Shown here piece after piece: positions 19,586-27,207 of a stretch of DNA of 64,000 bases; position 1 is the first letter of the stretch, and each line of letters begins with the position of its first letter. The DNA comes from Neisseria bacilliformis. Lineage in GTDB: Bacteria; Pseudomonadota; Gammaproteobacteria; Burkholderiales; Neisseriaceae. Both the position numbers and the translations under genes were made by a program. Location: the NCBI RefSeq assembly GCF_014055025.1, contig NZ_CP059571.1, positions 868,001 to 932,000 on the forward strand, read 5' to 3'. The notes below the pieces were generated by a model. That model had not been told where the DNA came from. It was given only the letters and a program-made list of their open reading frames with translations, and did no database searches.

Positions 19586-19879
19586 GTGTACATAGAACGC
19601 CATGAGGAAATGCGCCGCGAGCTGCGGCAGCGGGAAGCGGATTTTTCGCGGCTGATGGCCGAAGAGTGGGGGCGGCGGATTGTGCGCCTGCTGCTGGCCG
19701 AGGCGGGTGTGTGGCGGGGGAGTTTCTCGCCGGACGCTTTTCAGACGGCCTTTAACGAGGGGCGCAGGGCGCAGGGTTTGTTTTTATTGGACGCGGTGAA
19801 ACACTGCGATGAGTTTTTGTTGTTGATGGAGGCAGATGATGAGCGAAACGGATCAGGAGAATCAGGCGGCGGGTGCTGA
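19586..19879 (+). CDS. Bbp19-like phage protein
   Basis: A 97-residue protein from a GTG start with a strong GGAGGGG four bases upstream; the longer open frame from 19496 runs through the inverted repeat and is not needed. The pattern WGRRIVRLLLAEAGVWRGSF, then FNEGRRAQGLFLLDAVK and a late Met-Glu stretch matches the Bbp19-type domain known from Bordetella phage BPP-1 relatives. Its exact role is unknown. A DUS inside it encodes the FQTAF stretch. It overlaps the scaffold gene. Confidence 0.75.
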   Translation: MYIERHEEMRRELRQREADFSRLMAEEWGRRIVRLLLAEAGVWRGSFSPDAFQTAFNEGRRAQGLFLLDAVKHCDEFLLLMEADDERNGSGESGGGC

Positions 19880-20468
19880 AAACAATCAGGACACGCTGTT
19901 GGGCGGTGCGCCGCAGGAGGCGGAGAACAGGCCGCCTGAAAACCCGCCAGAGGGCGGTGTGCCGGAGCAGGACAGGCCGTCTGAAAACGGTGCAAACCCG
20001 CCGCCGGAGAAACCGGCTGTGCCGGAGCAGTATGAGTTCAAGCCGCCCGAGGGGGTGGAATTTGACGAGGCAACCATCGGCGTGTACGCCGAGGCGGCGC
20101 GGGAGGCGGGTTTGTCGCAGGAGGCGGCGGACATTGTGCTGAACAAAATCGCGCCGCATCTGGCGCAGCAGCAGGCGGCCAGGCTGGCCGAGGCGCGCAA
20201 CGATTGGGCGCGGCAGTCCCGCGCGGACGCGGAGTTCGGCGGCGGGAAGCTGGATGAGAATCTGGCGGTGGCGAAAAAGGCGGTGGATGCTTTGGCTTCG
20301 CAGGAGTTGAAAACGCTTTTGGAACAGTCGGGGCTGGGCAACCATCCGGAAATCATCCGTCTGTTCTACCGCGCGGGCAGGTCTTTGTCGCAGGACGCTT
20401 TTGTCGGCGGCAAGGCGGCACAGGCGGACGCGCAAAGCATATTTTCCAAAAGCAATATGAATCCCTAA
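19836..20468 (+). CDS. Phage scaffolding-like protein
   Basis: A 210-residue acidic protein just upstream of the major capsid gene. Residues 1-70 are disordered and rich in Glu, Pro, Asn and Gln (NRPPENPPEGGVPEQ). The remainder is helical with many Ala, Gln and Glu residues, as in podoviral scaffolds; the ending NMNP is polar. The start is either of two consecutive ATGs (19836/19839), with GGAGG upstream. One complete DUS encodes RPSEN near residue 46. It should guide procapsid assembly if the phage were intact; assignment rests on composition and position. Confidence 0.72.
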   Translation: MMSETDQENQAAGAENNQDTLLGGAPQEAENRPPENPPEGGVPEQDRPSENGANPPPEKPAVPEQYEFKPPEGVEFDEATIGVYAEAAREAGLSQEAADIVLNKIAPHLAQQQAARLAEARNDWARQSRADAEFGGGKLDENLAVAKKAVDALASQELKTLLEQSGLGNHPEIIRLFYRAGRSLSQDAFVGGKAAQADAQSIFSKSNMNP

Positions 20469-20485
20469 CGAAGAAAGGACTTTAA

Positions 20486-21475
20486 ATGTCAGTTTTAAAA
20501 CAAATTAATCCGACGCTGGCCGACGTGATGGCGCGTACCGGCGCAGACGGCAGGCTGCTGACGGTGGTGGAGGTGCTCAACGAGACCAACGAGGTGCTCG
20601 ATGATTTGGTGATGATCGAGGCCAACGGCACGACCGCGCACAAAACCACCATCCGCTCGGGCTTGCCGGAGGCGACCTGGCGCATGTTCTATCAGGGCGT
20701 GCAGCCGTCCAAACCGACCGTGCTTTCCAGCGACGCCATCGGCACGTTGGAAGCGTATGCCGAAACCGACAAATCGCTGTGCGATTTGAACGGCAATTCC
20801 GCCGCTTGGCGCATGAACGAGGAGCGCCCGTTTTTGGAGTCGATGGCGCAGGAGATGGCGCGGGCGCTGTTTTACGGTTCGCAGGCGCAGAACGGCGCGG
20901 CGTTCAACGGCCTTGCGCCGCGCTTCTCCGATTTGCACGCCGAAAACGCCCGCAACATCGTGGACGGCGGCGGCACGGGCGCGGACAACACTTCTATTTG
21001 GTTGGTGGTATGGGGTGCGAACACCTGCCACGGCATCTACCCGAAAGGCACGAAGGCGGGCTTGCAGCACAAGGACTTGGGCGAAGTAACCCTGAATGAC
21101 GAGAACAACGGCAGGTATCAGGGCTACCGTTCGCACTACAAATGGGACTTGGGTTTGAGCGTGCGCGACTGGCGTTATGTGGTGCGCATCGCCAATGTGG
21201 ACGTGAAGAAACTCACCAAAGACGCCAAGGCGGGCGCGGACTTGATCGACCTGATGACGCAGGCGGCGGAGCTGATTCCCAACCTGAACGCGGGCAAGGC
21301 GGTGTTCTACTGCAACCGCGAAATCCGTTCGATTCTGCGCCGCCAAATCGCCAACAGGGTGGTCGGCTCGACGCTGACGATGGAAGAGGTTGCGGGCAAG
21401 AAAGTGGTTGCGTTTGACGGCATTCCGGTGCGCATCTGCGACCAGCTTCTGTCTACCGAAGAACGCGTGAAATAA
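20486..21475 (+). CDS. Phage major capsid protein, BPP-1-like
   Basis: A 329-residue protein with a good ribosome site (AAAGGAC). It matches my memory of the GP20/Bbp17 type of podoviral major capsid protein: an early VLNETNEVLDD motif, then MIEANGTTAHKTTIRSGLPE, GVQPSKPT, an SMAQEMARALFYG segment, and the closing FDGIPVRICDQLL. These proteins are expected to adopt an HK97-type fold and build the icosahedral head. Length is normal and no disruption is seen, unlike other genes of this prophage. Confidence 0.88.
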   Translation: MSVLKQINPTLADVMARTGADGRLLTVVEVLNETNEVLDDLVMIEANGTTAHKTTIRSGLPEATWRMFYQGVQPSKPTVLSSDAIGTLEAYAETDKSLCDLNGNSAAWRMNEERPFLESMAQEMARALFYGSQAQNGAAFNGLAPRFSDLHAENARNIVDGGGTGADNTSIWLVVWGANTCHGIYPKGTKAGLQHKDLGEVTLNDENNGRYQGYRSHYKWDLGLSVRDWRYVVRIANVDVKKLTKDAKAGADLIDLMTQAAELIPNLNAGKAVFYCNREIRSILRRQIANRVVGSTLTMEEVAGKKVVAFDGIPVRICDQLLSTEERVK

Positions 21476-21486
21476 GGAGGCGCGAG

Positions 21487-21918
21487 ATGATTTTGGATTC
21501 TACTTTGCAACTGGCCGCCGGCCAGGCGGTTACCGCTTCGGCGGCGACGGAAAATACCATCGACTTCGGCCGGAAAACGCCGAACCTCGGCATGGGACAC
21601 ATCCCGCTTTATGCGGTGCTGACCGTGCCTGTGGCTTTCGCCGGCCTGACTTCGCTGCGCTTTTCCCTGCAAGACTCCGATAAGGAGAACGCGGATTTTG
21701 CCGACGTGCCCTCGGGTTTGAACCTGAAAGCGGCGGATCTGACGGCGGGGGCGCAGTATGTGCTGCCGCTGCCCGTGGCGCACAAACGCTATCTGCGCGG
21801 CTATTTCACCGTGCAGGGCACGGCCACGGCGGGCAAGGTTGATGTGGTGATTGCCAGCGGCATCCAGATGAACAATCCGGCGCCCGAAAGCGCGAACATG
21901 TGGGGAAGCCGCAAATGA
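21487..21918 (+). CDS. Bbp16-like capsid cement protein
   Basis: A 143-residue protein directly after the capsid gene, with AAGGAGG upstream. The start MILDSTLQLAAGQAVTASA and the FGRKTPNLGMG segment are like the Bbp16 family of capsid-stabilising (cement) proteins in BPP-1-like phages. The rest is predicted all-beta. Its last codons overlap the start of the next, broken phage gene (ATGA). Confidence 0.8.
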   Translation: MILDSTLQLAAGQAVTASAATENTIDFGRKTPNLGMGHIPLYAVLTVPVAFAGLTSLRFSLQDSDKENADFADVPSGLNLKAADLTAGAQYVLPLPVAHKRYLRGYFTVQGTATAGKVDVVIASGIQMNNPAPESANMWGSRK

Positions 21919-21962
21919 AGGTGATGGCAGAGAAAGCAGGCTATTACGGCGGCTACCGCCGC
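21915..21962 (+). pseudogene. 5' stub of a phage head gene
   Basis: ATG at 21915 overlaps the previous stop. It reads MKVMAEKAGYYGGYRR, a start typical of small phage head-completion proteins (GYYGGxRR). Phage-like sequence ends at about 21957-21963, where the transposase remnant begins, so only some 16 codons survive. The precise junction cannot be set without a comparison genome. Confidence 0.7.
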
Positions 21963-22156
21963 GCAAAGGCCGCAGTACAGAACGGCATTATGACCGTGAG
22001 AAATACAAATGGCGGTATCTGATTGAAAACTTCTTCTGCCGGATAAAGGAATTTAAAAAGATTGCGATGCGTTGTGAAAAGACGGACGAATCTTTCGCTG
22101 CGAATATTTATCTAGCTGCGACGGTTTTGCGGGTGGTTTGAATGTCAACAGACCCT
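21960..22156 (+). mobile_element. IS5-family insertion sequence remnant (3' end)
   Basis: Reading up to the stop at 22139-22141, the frame from 21983 gives RHYDREKYKWRYLIENFF and later ANIYLAATVLRVV. The Y-(2)-R-(3)-E-type end (YLIENFFCRIKEFKKIA) is the classic carboxyl end of IS5-family DDE transposases. The right terminal repeat GAATGTCAACAGACCCT closes the element at 22156. The left part of the IS is missing. The same terminal repeat bounds the MITEs at 9067 and 32029. Confidence 0.85.
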
Positions 22157-22610
22157 AGAATCCCTTTGATGTCGTTTACCCTGATTGCGTCTATCGGCTC
22201 GCCGCCGATGGCGGGGAAAACGTCCTTTTCCATGTAGGCCAGCAGGCGGGGGCGTGGTTCGGCTTCCAGCGGTGCAGGTTGTCGGCATACCAGCGGCGGG
22301 CGACGGCCTCAAAGGTATTGCGCAAGGCCGCCTGCCGCGCCGCTTTGGCCTGTTGCTTGGCGGCGGCAGGGTCGATGCCCTTTGCCAAGTCCGCCCGCGC
22401 CATCTCGGCGGCTTGGCGGGCTTCCAACAGGGAAACAGCGGGATATTTGCCGATTGAAAGGGTTTTGCGCTTCCCGTCAATCGCATAATCAAGCCGCCAT
22501 AACTTCCCGCCTGCGGGGGTAACGGCCAAATACAGGCCGCTGCCGTCTGCCAGCTTGTAGGGCTTGGCGGCGGGCTTGGCGTTCCTGATTTGACGGTCGT
22601 TTAAGGGCAT
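22157..22610 (-). pseudogene. P4-type integrase, amino-terminal fragment with frameshift
   Basis: Begins MPLNDRQIRNAKPAAKPYKL, the DUF4102-type arm-binding domain of P4-like tyrosine recombinases, and reaches the core-binding domain (RWYADNLHRWKPNHA). The frame breaks at a run of five G (22248-22252, plus strand); reading one frame over restores RLLAYMEKDVFPAIGGEPID. At 22156/22157 the sequence is cut by the IS5-family terminal repeat, so the catalytic domain (R, H, R, Y) is absent. It starts about 245 bases from the 3' end of tRNA-Leu and runs away from it, the usual layout for tRNA-targeting integrases. Confidence 0.88.
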
Positions 22611-22816
22611 TTTGCGGTATTTCCATTGCGGTATTTACGGTATTTTTTCACGGCATTTTGCCGATACCGTAGAAAATACCGTATCTTTTAGGTTGGTTCA
22701 ATCAGACGGGATTAGACGGCGTTAGACGGTCAGGGCGGGGAAACGGCGGGCGGGGATTTGGCGTAAAGCCTTATGGGGCGGGGATTTGGTTTACGGCATT
22801 AGACGGCGTTGGATGT
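22611..22816. other. Integrase upstream region with short direct and inverted repeats
   Basis: Contains TTGCGGTATTT-type words, ATACCGTAGAAAATACCGTAT (an imperfect inverted repeat, 22661-22681 region), and repeated TTAGACGGCGTT and GGGGATTTGG words. These may be integrase arm-type sites or an autoregulatory region. No gene is visible. Confidence 0.5.
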
Positions 22817-22847
22817 AAAAAAACAGCCCGCGCGGTGGGGCTGTTTT
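22817..22847 (-). terminator. Terminator of tRNA-Leu
   Basis: On the minus strand AAAACAGCCCC, loop, then GGGCTGTTTTTTT. It lies directly after the 3' end of the tRNA. Confidence 0.85.
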
Positions 22848-22854
22848 CGGATGT

Positions 22855-22939
22855 TGGTACGGATGGGGAGACTCGAACTCCCACGTTTTGCAACGCCAGA
22901 ACCTAAATCTGGTGCGTCTACCAATTTCGCCACATCCGC
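22855..22939 (-). tRNA. tRNA-Leu (anticodon UAG)
   Basis: 85 bases including an encoded CCA. The acceptor stem pairs GCGGATG with CATCCGT (one G-U). The anticodon stem-loop is CCAGA TTTAGGT TCTGG, giving UAG, and the T-arm is GGGAGTTCGAGTCTCCC. The long variable arm confirms class II. Its 3' half is the probable attachment site for the adjacent P4-type integrase. Confidence 0.93.
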
Positions 22940-23161
22940 GCGGGAGGGCGGATTATACGGATGCGGCTGTTTTTTGCAAGGGCAGCCGGTGGGCGGTACA
23001 ATGGAGGTCGTTTGCAATCCGCCCGGTGCGGATTGCATTTGTTTGGGCGTTTGCCGGTGGCAGCCGTGTCGGAGATGGTGAACAGGTTTTGGTAACCCCT
23101 CGGGCTGTGCAAAACGGTTTTCAGACGGCCTGATTGGTTATGGAATGAAATGGAAGGTGCG

Positions 23162-23803
23162 ATGTCGGATTCGCTGATTCGGGATTATCTGCAAACGCAG
23201 GGTTTGAAACTCGCAGCCGACGGGGTGCGCGTGGCGCATTTGGCGGCGGAGGCGGTGGTGAATTTCGGGCAGGCGGAGATTGACCGCAGCGTGCTGCGCG
23301 GGGCGGAGGCCGATGCGCGCCTGCCGCAGAATGCGGAAACGGACGCGCTGCTGCGGCAGGTGTTTATGGCTTTGGACTCGGTGTGCTCGCGCACGGCGGC
23401 GCGTTCGGCGGCGGTGTATGCGCTGCTGCCGGACGCCGTGCTGCTGCGTTTGGCCGCGCAGGGGCGGGCTGTGGCGGAGCTGCTGGCGGCGGACGACGAC
23501 GCGGCGCGGCGGCATTTGGCGGCGCGTTCGGCGCAGAGCGGCTGGCTGAATCTGGCCGGCGATGTGCCGCGCTGGCTGGAATGCGGCGATTTGCTGGGGG
23601 CGGAACATGCGGACTCGGGCAGCCAGGCGGCTTTGCCGGTGTGCGCGGCAAGCGGCCGGGTGCTGGGCGTGGTGTATGTCGAGTCGGCGCAGAAAAACGC
23701 GTTTGACGAAGACGCGCTCACGCAGTGGGTGGCTTTGGCTTTGGCTCTGGCCGCGCCCTTGGGCGCACTGGCGGGCGGGGCGGGGGAGGCGGAGGATGAG
23801 TAG
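23162..23803 (+). CDS. GAF-domain protein
   Basis: A 213-residue protein. Residues about 30-200 look like one GAF sensory domain ([53 protein letters not shown]). No output domain such as a kinase or cyclase is attached. I chose the ATG at 23162 because AAGG lies six bases before it; the ATG at 23150 has no such site. The stop overlaps the ribA start by eight bases, so they are translated together. The ligand is unknown; a link to flavin or GTP metabolism is only suggested by the neighbour. Confidence 0.8.
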   Translation: MSDSLIRDYLQTQGLKLAADGVRVAHLAAEAVVNFGQAEIDRSVLRGAEADARLPQNAETDALLRQVFMALDSVCSRTAARSAAVYALLPDAVLLRLAAQGRAVAELLAADDDAARRHLAARSAQSGWLNLAGDVPRWLECGDLLGAEHADSGSQAALPVCAASGRVLGVVYVESAQKNAFDEDALTQWVALALALAAPLGALAGGAGEAEDE

Positions 23804-24380
23804 GCTGAAATTCGTTGCCTCCTGCCGCCTGCCGACCGAATGGGGCGTGTTTGCGCTGCACGGTTTTGAAGAGGAAAACGGGCAGGAGCACGCCGCGCTG
23901 ACAATGGGCGATTTTTCAGACGGCCTGCCGGTTTTGGCGCGGGTGCATTCGGAGTGTCTCACGGGCGACGCGCTGTTTTCGCGCAAGTGCGACTGCGGCC
24001 CGCAGCTGGAAGCGGCGATGCGGGCGGTGCAGCAGGCGGGGCGCGGCTGCATTGCCTATCTGCGCCAGGAGGGGCGCGGCATCGGCCTGATCAACAAAAT
24101 CCGCGCCTACCGTTTGCAGGATCAGGGCATGGACACGGTGGAGGCCAACCTCGCGCTCGGCCTGCCGGTGGACGCGCGGGATTTCACGCTGGCGCAGCAG
24201 ATTTTCGCCCACTTGGGCATCGCGTCGGTGCGCCTGTTGACCAATAATCCCGACAAGGTGGCCGCGCTGCAAAGGGCGGGCATCGAAATCGCCGAACGTG
24301 TGCCGCTGCATGTGGGCGAAAATGCGGAAAACACGCGCTATCTGCACACCAAGGCCGAAAAGCTGGGGCATTTGTTTTGA
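23796..24380 (+). CDS. ribA: GTP cyclohydrolase II
   Basis: A 194-residue enzyme opening GTP to the first riboflavin precursor, with loss of formate and pyrophosphate. The zinc-binding set is visible ([18 protein letters not shown]: three cysteines), then the catalytic segment [11 protein letters not shown] and the GTP-binding [12 protein letters not shown] motif. Length is that of stand-alone RibA, not a RibBA fusion. The GGGGGAGG site ends six bases before the ATG. A full DUS inside encodes DFSDGL. Coupled to the GAF gene by overlap. Confidence 0.95.
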   Translation: MSRLKFVASCRLPTEWGVFALHGFEEENGQEHAALTMGDFSDGLPVLARVHSECLTGDALFSRKCDCGPQLEAAMRAVQQAGRGCIAYLRQEGRGIGLINKIRAYRLQDQGMDTVEANLALGLPVDARDFTLAQQIFAHLGIASVRLLTNNPDKVAALQRAGIEIAERVPLHVGENAENTRYLHTKAEKLGHLF

Positions 24381-24440
24381 AATGCGGTTGAGGCCGTCTG
24401 AAAAGCCGCAACCAAGATTACCGACAGGAACGACCAAACC

Positions 24441-24680
24441 ATGGCAATGCTGCTTACCCTGATCGCCTGCGCCGTTATCGTGCTGCACATACACACCTGT
24501 TTCAGCGAAGCGCAGCACTTAAACCGTTGGCCGGGCTGGCAGATCATTCTGATGTTCGCGCTCACGGGCACGCTGTTCATCTACTTCGTCAGCCGCACGG
24601 CACTGCTCAAAGGCGCGGTGCAGCTGGCGTTGATTGCGCTGATTGTGGGCAGTCTGGCGGCCGTGGCGTATTCGTATTGA
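24441..24680 (+). CDS. Small integral membrane protein, hypothetical
   Basis: A 79-residue protein with two or three hydrophobic helices (about 2-18, 34-50 and 57-76) and few charges. AGGA precedes the ATG at some distance. Function unknown. It lies between a single DUS and a DUS hairpin, downstream of ribA. Confidence 0.65.
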   Translation: MAMLLTLIACAVIVLHIHTCFSEAQHLNRWPGWQIILMFALTGTLFIYFVSRTALLKGAVQLALIALIVGSLAAVAYSY

Positions 24681-24730
24681 GGCCGTCTGAAAAACAAAAA
24701 AAACAGGTTTTACGGCTTTTCAGACGGCCT
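24680..24730. terminator. Inverted DUS hairpin terminator
   Basis: AGGCCGTCTGAAAA, a 23-base loop, TTTTCAGACGGCCT. Confidence 0.8.
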
Positions 24731-24865
24731 GTGCCGTTACCGGCCATATTGTCAGAAAAAAACCAAAGGCAAACCGCTGTTTAACGGTTAAAAAAGCAGG
24801 CAGCCTACATCCCCATGCGCAGATGTCGGTTGCCGGTGTTTTTTATTGCGCATAAAGGAAACATG

Positions 24866-25216
24866 ATGAAATTGAAATCTATCTATTGCTTGGCTGTCCT
24901 GTCGGCTGTTACCGTGCTGCCCGCACATGCCCAAAGCGTGCGCAGCGAAGAGCAGGCGATTCAGCGTGTGTCCGAATCCGTAGCCCGCAATCATCTGACC
25001 AGTCAGAAGCCCGAATGCCTGATGTTTATGGCCGAGAAAACTAGAAACGGCTACATGGTGGACGTACGCGAAAAACACGATGCCCAATGTGGCGGCGACC
25101 CGGCAACCGCTCCGCGTCTGTTCAGTTATGAAATCGACCGGCGCAGCGGCAAAATGAAAACCGATGCCGCCGCGCCCAATGGCGAATGGACGGGCGAATA
25201 CCGCGCCATCGATTGA
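24866..25216 (+). CDS. Small periplasmic protein of unknown function
   Basis: A 116-residue protein with a clear signal peptide (MKLKSIYCLAVLSAVTVLPA then HA|QS). The mature part has two cysteines (PECLMF and DAQCGG), likely one disulfide. AAAGGA stands six bases before the ATG at 24866; a second ATG at 24863 is possible. Its base composition is visibly less GC-rich than the neighbours, and its terminator carries a non-native DUS dialect, both consistent with acquisition from a relative. I do not recognise the family. Confidence 0.72.
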   Translation: MKLKSIYCLAVLSAVTVLPAHAQSVRSEEQAIQRVSESVARNHLTSQKPECLMFMAEKTRNGYMVDVREKHDAQCGGDPATAPRLFSYEIDRRSGKMKTDAAAPNGEWTGEYRAID

Positions 25217-25223
25217 AAATAAT

Positions 25224-25262
25224 GTGCAGGCTGCTTTTCCATTGCCAAAAAGCAGCCTGCAC
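25224..25262. terminator. Hairpin terminator built from Kingella-type DUS
   Basis: GTGCAGGCTGCTTTT and its inverse enclose a short loop, followed by a T-run. Each arm carries AAGCAGCCTGCA, which I recall as the AA-king3 DUS dialect, not the AG-DUS of the rest of the window. Confidence 0.8.
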
Positions 25263-25282
25263 TTTTTACGGAGGTCTGATTG

Positions 25283-25378
25283 ATGCGCCTGTGGCACCAA
25301 GCCCTTATCCCCCAACTCCCCCGCGCCCAACTGCTCGGCCAACACCGCGAATGCGCCGCCCTGCGCGGCAACGGCTGA
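25283..25378 (+). pseudogene. 31-codon remnant of a TIGR02328/DUF-type glycosylase-like gene
   Basis: Reads MRLWHQALIPQLPRAQLL and then GQHRECAALRGNG before a TGA. This is the conserved start of a small family often annotated as pyrimidine dimer DNA glycosylase-like, which normally continues with GWGK. A GGAGG site lies upstream. Its TGA overlaps the Pgl start (TGATG), so the remnant may now act as a leader peptide coupling translation into pgl. Confidence 0.7.
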
Positions 25379-26064
25379 TGACCGCCATCCGTACCTTCCC
25401 AAGCCCCGAAGCCGCCGCCCGCGCCCTTGCCGATGCCGTGGCGCAAGACCTGCGCGAAGCCTTGGCGCACAAGGGAAACGCCGTGCTGGCCGTGTCGGGC
25501 GGACGCTCGCCGGTGCCGTTTTTCCAAGCCTTGTCGCACGAAGATTTGGACTGGGCAAACGTGGCCGCAACCCTTGCCGACGAGCGCGTCGTGCCGACAT
25601 CCCATCCCGACAGCAACACGCGGCTGGTGCGCGAACACCTGCTGCAACACCGCGCCGCAGCGGCGCAGTGGCTGCCCCTGATTGAAGACGGCGCAAGCGT
25701 GCCGCCGCCCGACGAAGCCGTGCGCCTTGCCCTTGCGCATTACCGCCGCGCCGACGTTTTGGTGCTCGGCATGGGCAGCGATGGCCACACCGCCTCGCTG
25801 TTTCCCGCCGCGCCGCAGCTTTCAGACGGCCTCTCGCCCGATTGTCCGCAGCCGCTGCTGCACGTTTCCCCGCCCGACGCGCCGCATGAGCGCGTTTCGC
25901 TGACGCTGGCGCAAATCGCCCGCGTGCCGCAGGTTTACCTCGCCATCGCCGGCGAAGACAAACGCCGCGTGCTCGATGCCGCCCTGGCCGCGCCCTCGGC
26001 AAAATACCCCGTCGGCGCGGTGCTGGCGGCGGCGCGGCATGTTATGGTGTATTATTCGCCGTGA
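25378..26064 (+). CDS. pgl: 6-phosphogluconolactonase
   Basis: A 228-residue NagB/Pgl-fold hydrolase opening 6-phosphogluconolactone in the oxidative pentose phosphate and Entner-Doudoroff routes. Motifs include AVSGGRSPVPFFQAL (about 35-49), ATLADERVVPTSHPDSN (phosphate and substrate binding) and VLGMGSDGHTASLFP (about 128-142). The ATG at 25378 overlaps the stop of the upstream 31-codon remnant; no better start exists. A DUS inside encodes LSDGL. The hexR gene follows after about 115 bases, separated by a DUS pair. Confidence 0.93.
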   Translation: MTAIRTFPSPEAAARALADAVAQDLREALAHKGNAVLAVSGGRSPVPFFQALSHEDLDWANVAATLADERVVPTSHPDSNTRLVREHLLQHRAAAAQWLPLIEDGASVPPPDEAVRLALAHYRRADVLVLGMGSDGHTASLFPAAPQLSDGLSPDCPQPLLHVSPPDAPHERVSLTLAQIARVPQVYLAIAGEDKRRVLDAALAAPSAKYPVGAVLAAARHVMVYYSP

Positions 26065-26095
26065 TTTTTATCAATTAAGCAGCCCCTTCCAAGCG

Positions 26096-26144
26096 TTTTC
26101 AGACGGCCTCTTTGGTGAAAAACCCTGTGAGGCCGTCTGAAAAA
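26096..26144. terminator. Inverted DUS pair between pgl and hexR
   Basis: TTTTCAGACGGCCTC, loop, GAGGCCGTCTGAAAA. Confidence 0.8.
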
Positions 26145-26180
26145 CAGAAAAACAAGCAAAATCGAAATAAGGAGACAACT

Positions 26181-27026
26181 GTGTTAAACCGCATCAGCGA
26201 ATCCCTGGACAAACTGTCCGCCGCCGAACGCAAAGTGGGCGAATGCGCCCTGGCCGATCCCAAATGGTTCGTCCACGCCGCCGTGGCCGACATCGCCGCG
26301 CGCGCCACCGTCAGCCAGCCCACCGTCATCCGCTTCTGCCGCAGCCTCGGCTGCAAAGGGCTGCCCGAATTCAAGCTCGACCTCTCCGCCGACATCAGCC
26401 GCGCCGGCATGCCCTTCGTGCACGAACAGCTCAACGAAGGCGACGACATGGCCGCCGTGATGGAAAAAGTGCTCGGCAACACTGCCGCCGCCATCCTCGG
26501 CGCGCGCCGCTTCCTCGACGAAGCCGAACTCGAAAAAGCCGTTTCCCTGCTCCACGGCGCGCGCCGTATCGAGTTTTACGGCATGGGCAACTCCGGCATC
26601 GTCGCCCAAGACGCGCAGCACAAATTCTTCCGCTTCGGCATCTCCGCCGTGGCCTATTCCGACCTGCACATCCAGCTGATGGCCGCCGCCGTGTTGAGCC
26701 CGCAGGACACCATCGTCGTCATCTCCAAATCCGGCACCCCCGCCGGACTGCTCGAAGTGGCCGCCGCCGCCAAAGAAAACGGCGCGTCCGTCATCGCCGT
26801 TACCCGCGCCGGCTCGCCGCTGGCCGCCGCCGCCGACTGCGTGCTCAACGTGTTCACCCAGGAAGACAGCGAACGCTACACCCCCATGATTTCCCGCCTG
26901 CTGCAACTGACCGTCATCGACATCCTCGCCATCGGCCTCGCCCTGCGCCTGGGCGAAACCGCCAGCCTGCAACTGGCCAAAGGCAAGCAAACCCTGCGCG
27001 AACGCCTGCCCGCCGCCGCCCGCTGA
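26181..27026 (+). CDS. hexR: RpiR/MurR-family regulator HexR
   Basis: A 281-residue repressor of glucose catabolism genes. Residues 1-75 form the RpiR helix-turn-helix (ISESLDKLSAAERKVGECAL; VSQPTVIRFCRSLGCKGLPE). Residues about 115-250 form the sugar-isomerase (SIS) domain that senses 2-keto-3-deoxy-6-phosphogluconate in relatives (YGMGNSGIVAQDAQHKFFR; VVISKSGTPAGLLEV). GTG at 26181 is the start: AAGGAGA lies six bases ahead. Location next to pgl fits the zwf-pgl-hexR cluster of other Neisseria, although zwf and glk are not adjacent here. Confidence 0.92.
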   Translation: MLNRISESLDKLSAAERKVGECALADPKWFVHAAVADIAARATVSQPTVIRFCRSLGCKGLPEFKLDLSADISRAGMPFVHEQLNEGDDMAAVMEKVLGNTAAAILGARRFLDEAELEKAVSLLHGARRIEFYGMGNSGIVAQDAQHKFFRFGISAVAYSDLHIQLMAAAVLSPQDTIVVISKSGTPAGLLEVAAAAKENGASVIAVTRAGSPLAAAADCVLNVFTQEDSERYTPMISRLLQLTVIDILAIGLALRLGETASLQLAKGKQTLRERLPAAAR

Positions 27027-27043
27027 AACGCCGTTCCATCCGC

Positions 27044-27079
27044 AAAGGCCGTCTGAAAACCGCTGTTCAGACGGCCTTT
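27044..27079. terminator. Inverted DUS hairpin terminator of hexR
   Basis: AAAGGCCGTCTGAA, short loop, TTCAGACGGCCTTT. Confidence 0.85.
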
Positions 27080-27137
27080 TCCCTGCCACAGAACAAACTT
27101 GGATACCGCAAAACGAAACATTACATTACAAAAAATA

Positions 27138-27166
27138 TTGATTTTTTACCATTCCTTAAATACTAT
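27138..27166 (+). promoter_or_regulatory. Predicted sigma-70 promoter of the porin gene
   Basis: -35 TTGATT (27138-27143), 17-base spacer, -10 TACTAT (27161-27166), about 40 bases before the porin ATG. Confidence 0.6.
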
Positions 27167-27207
27167 TGCCGCGCAACACAAGTCAAAAACCGTATTAGGA
27201 GAACAAA

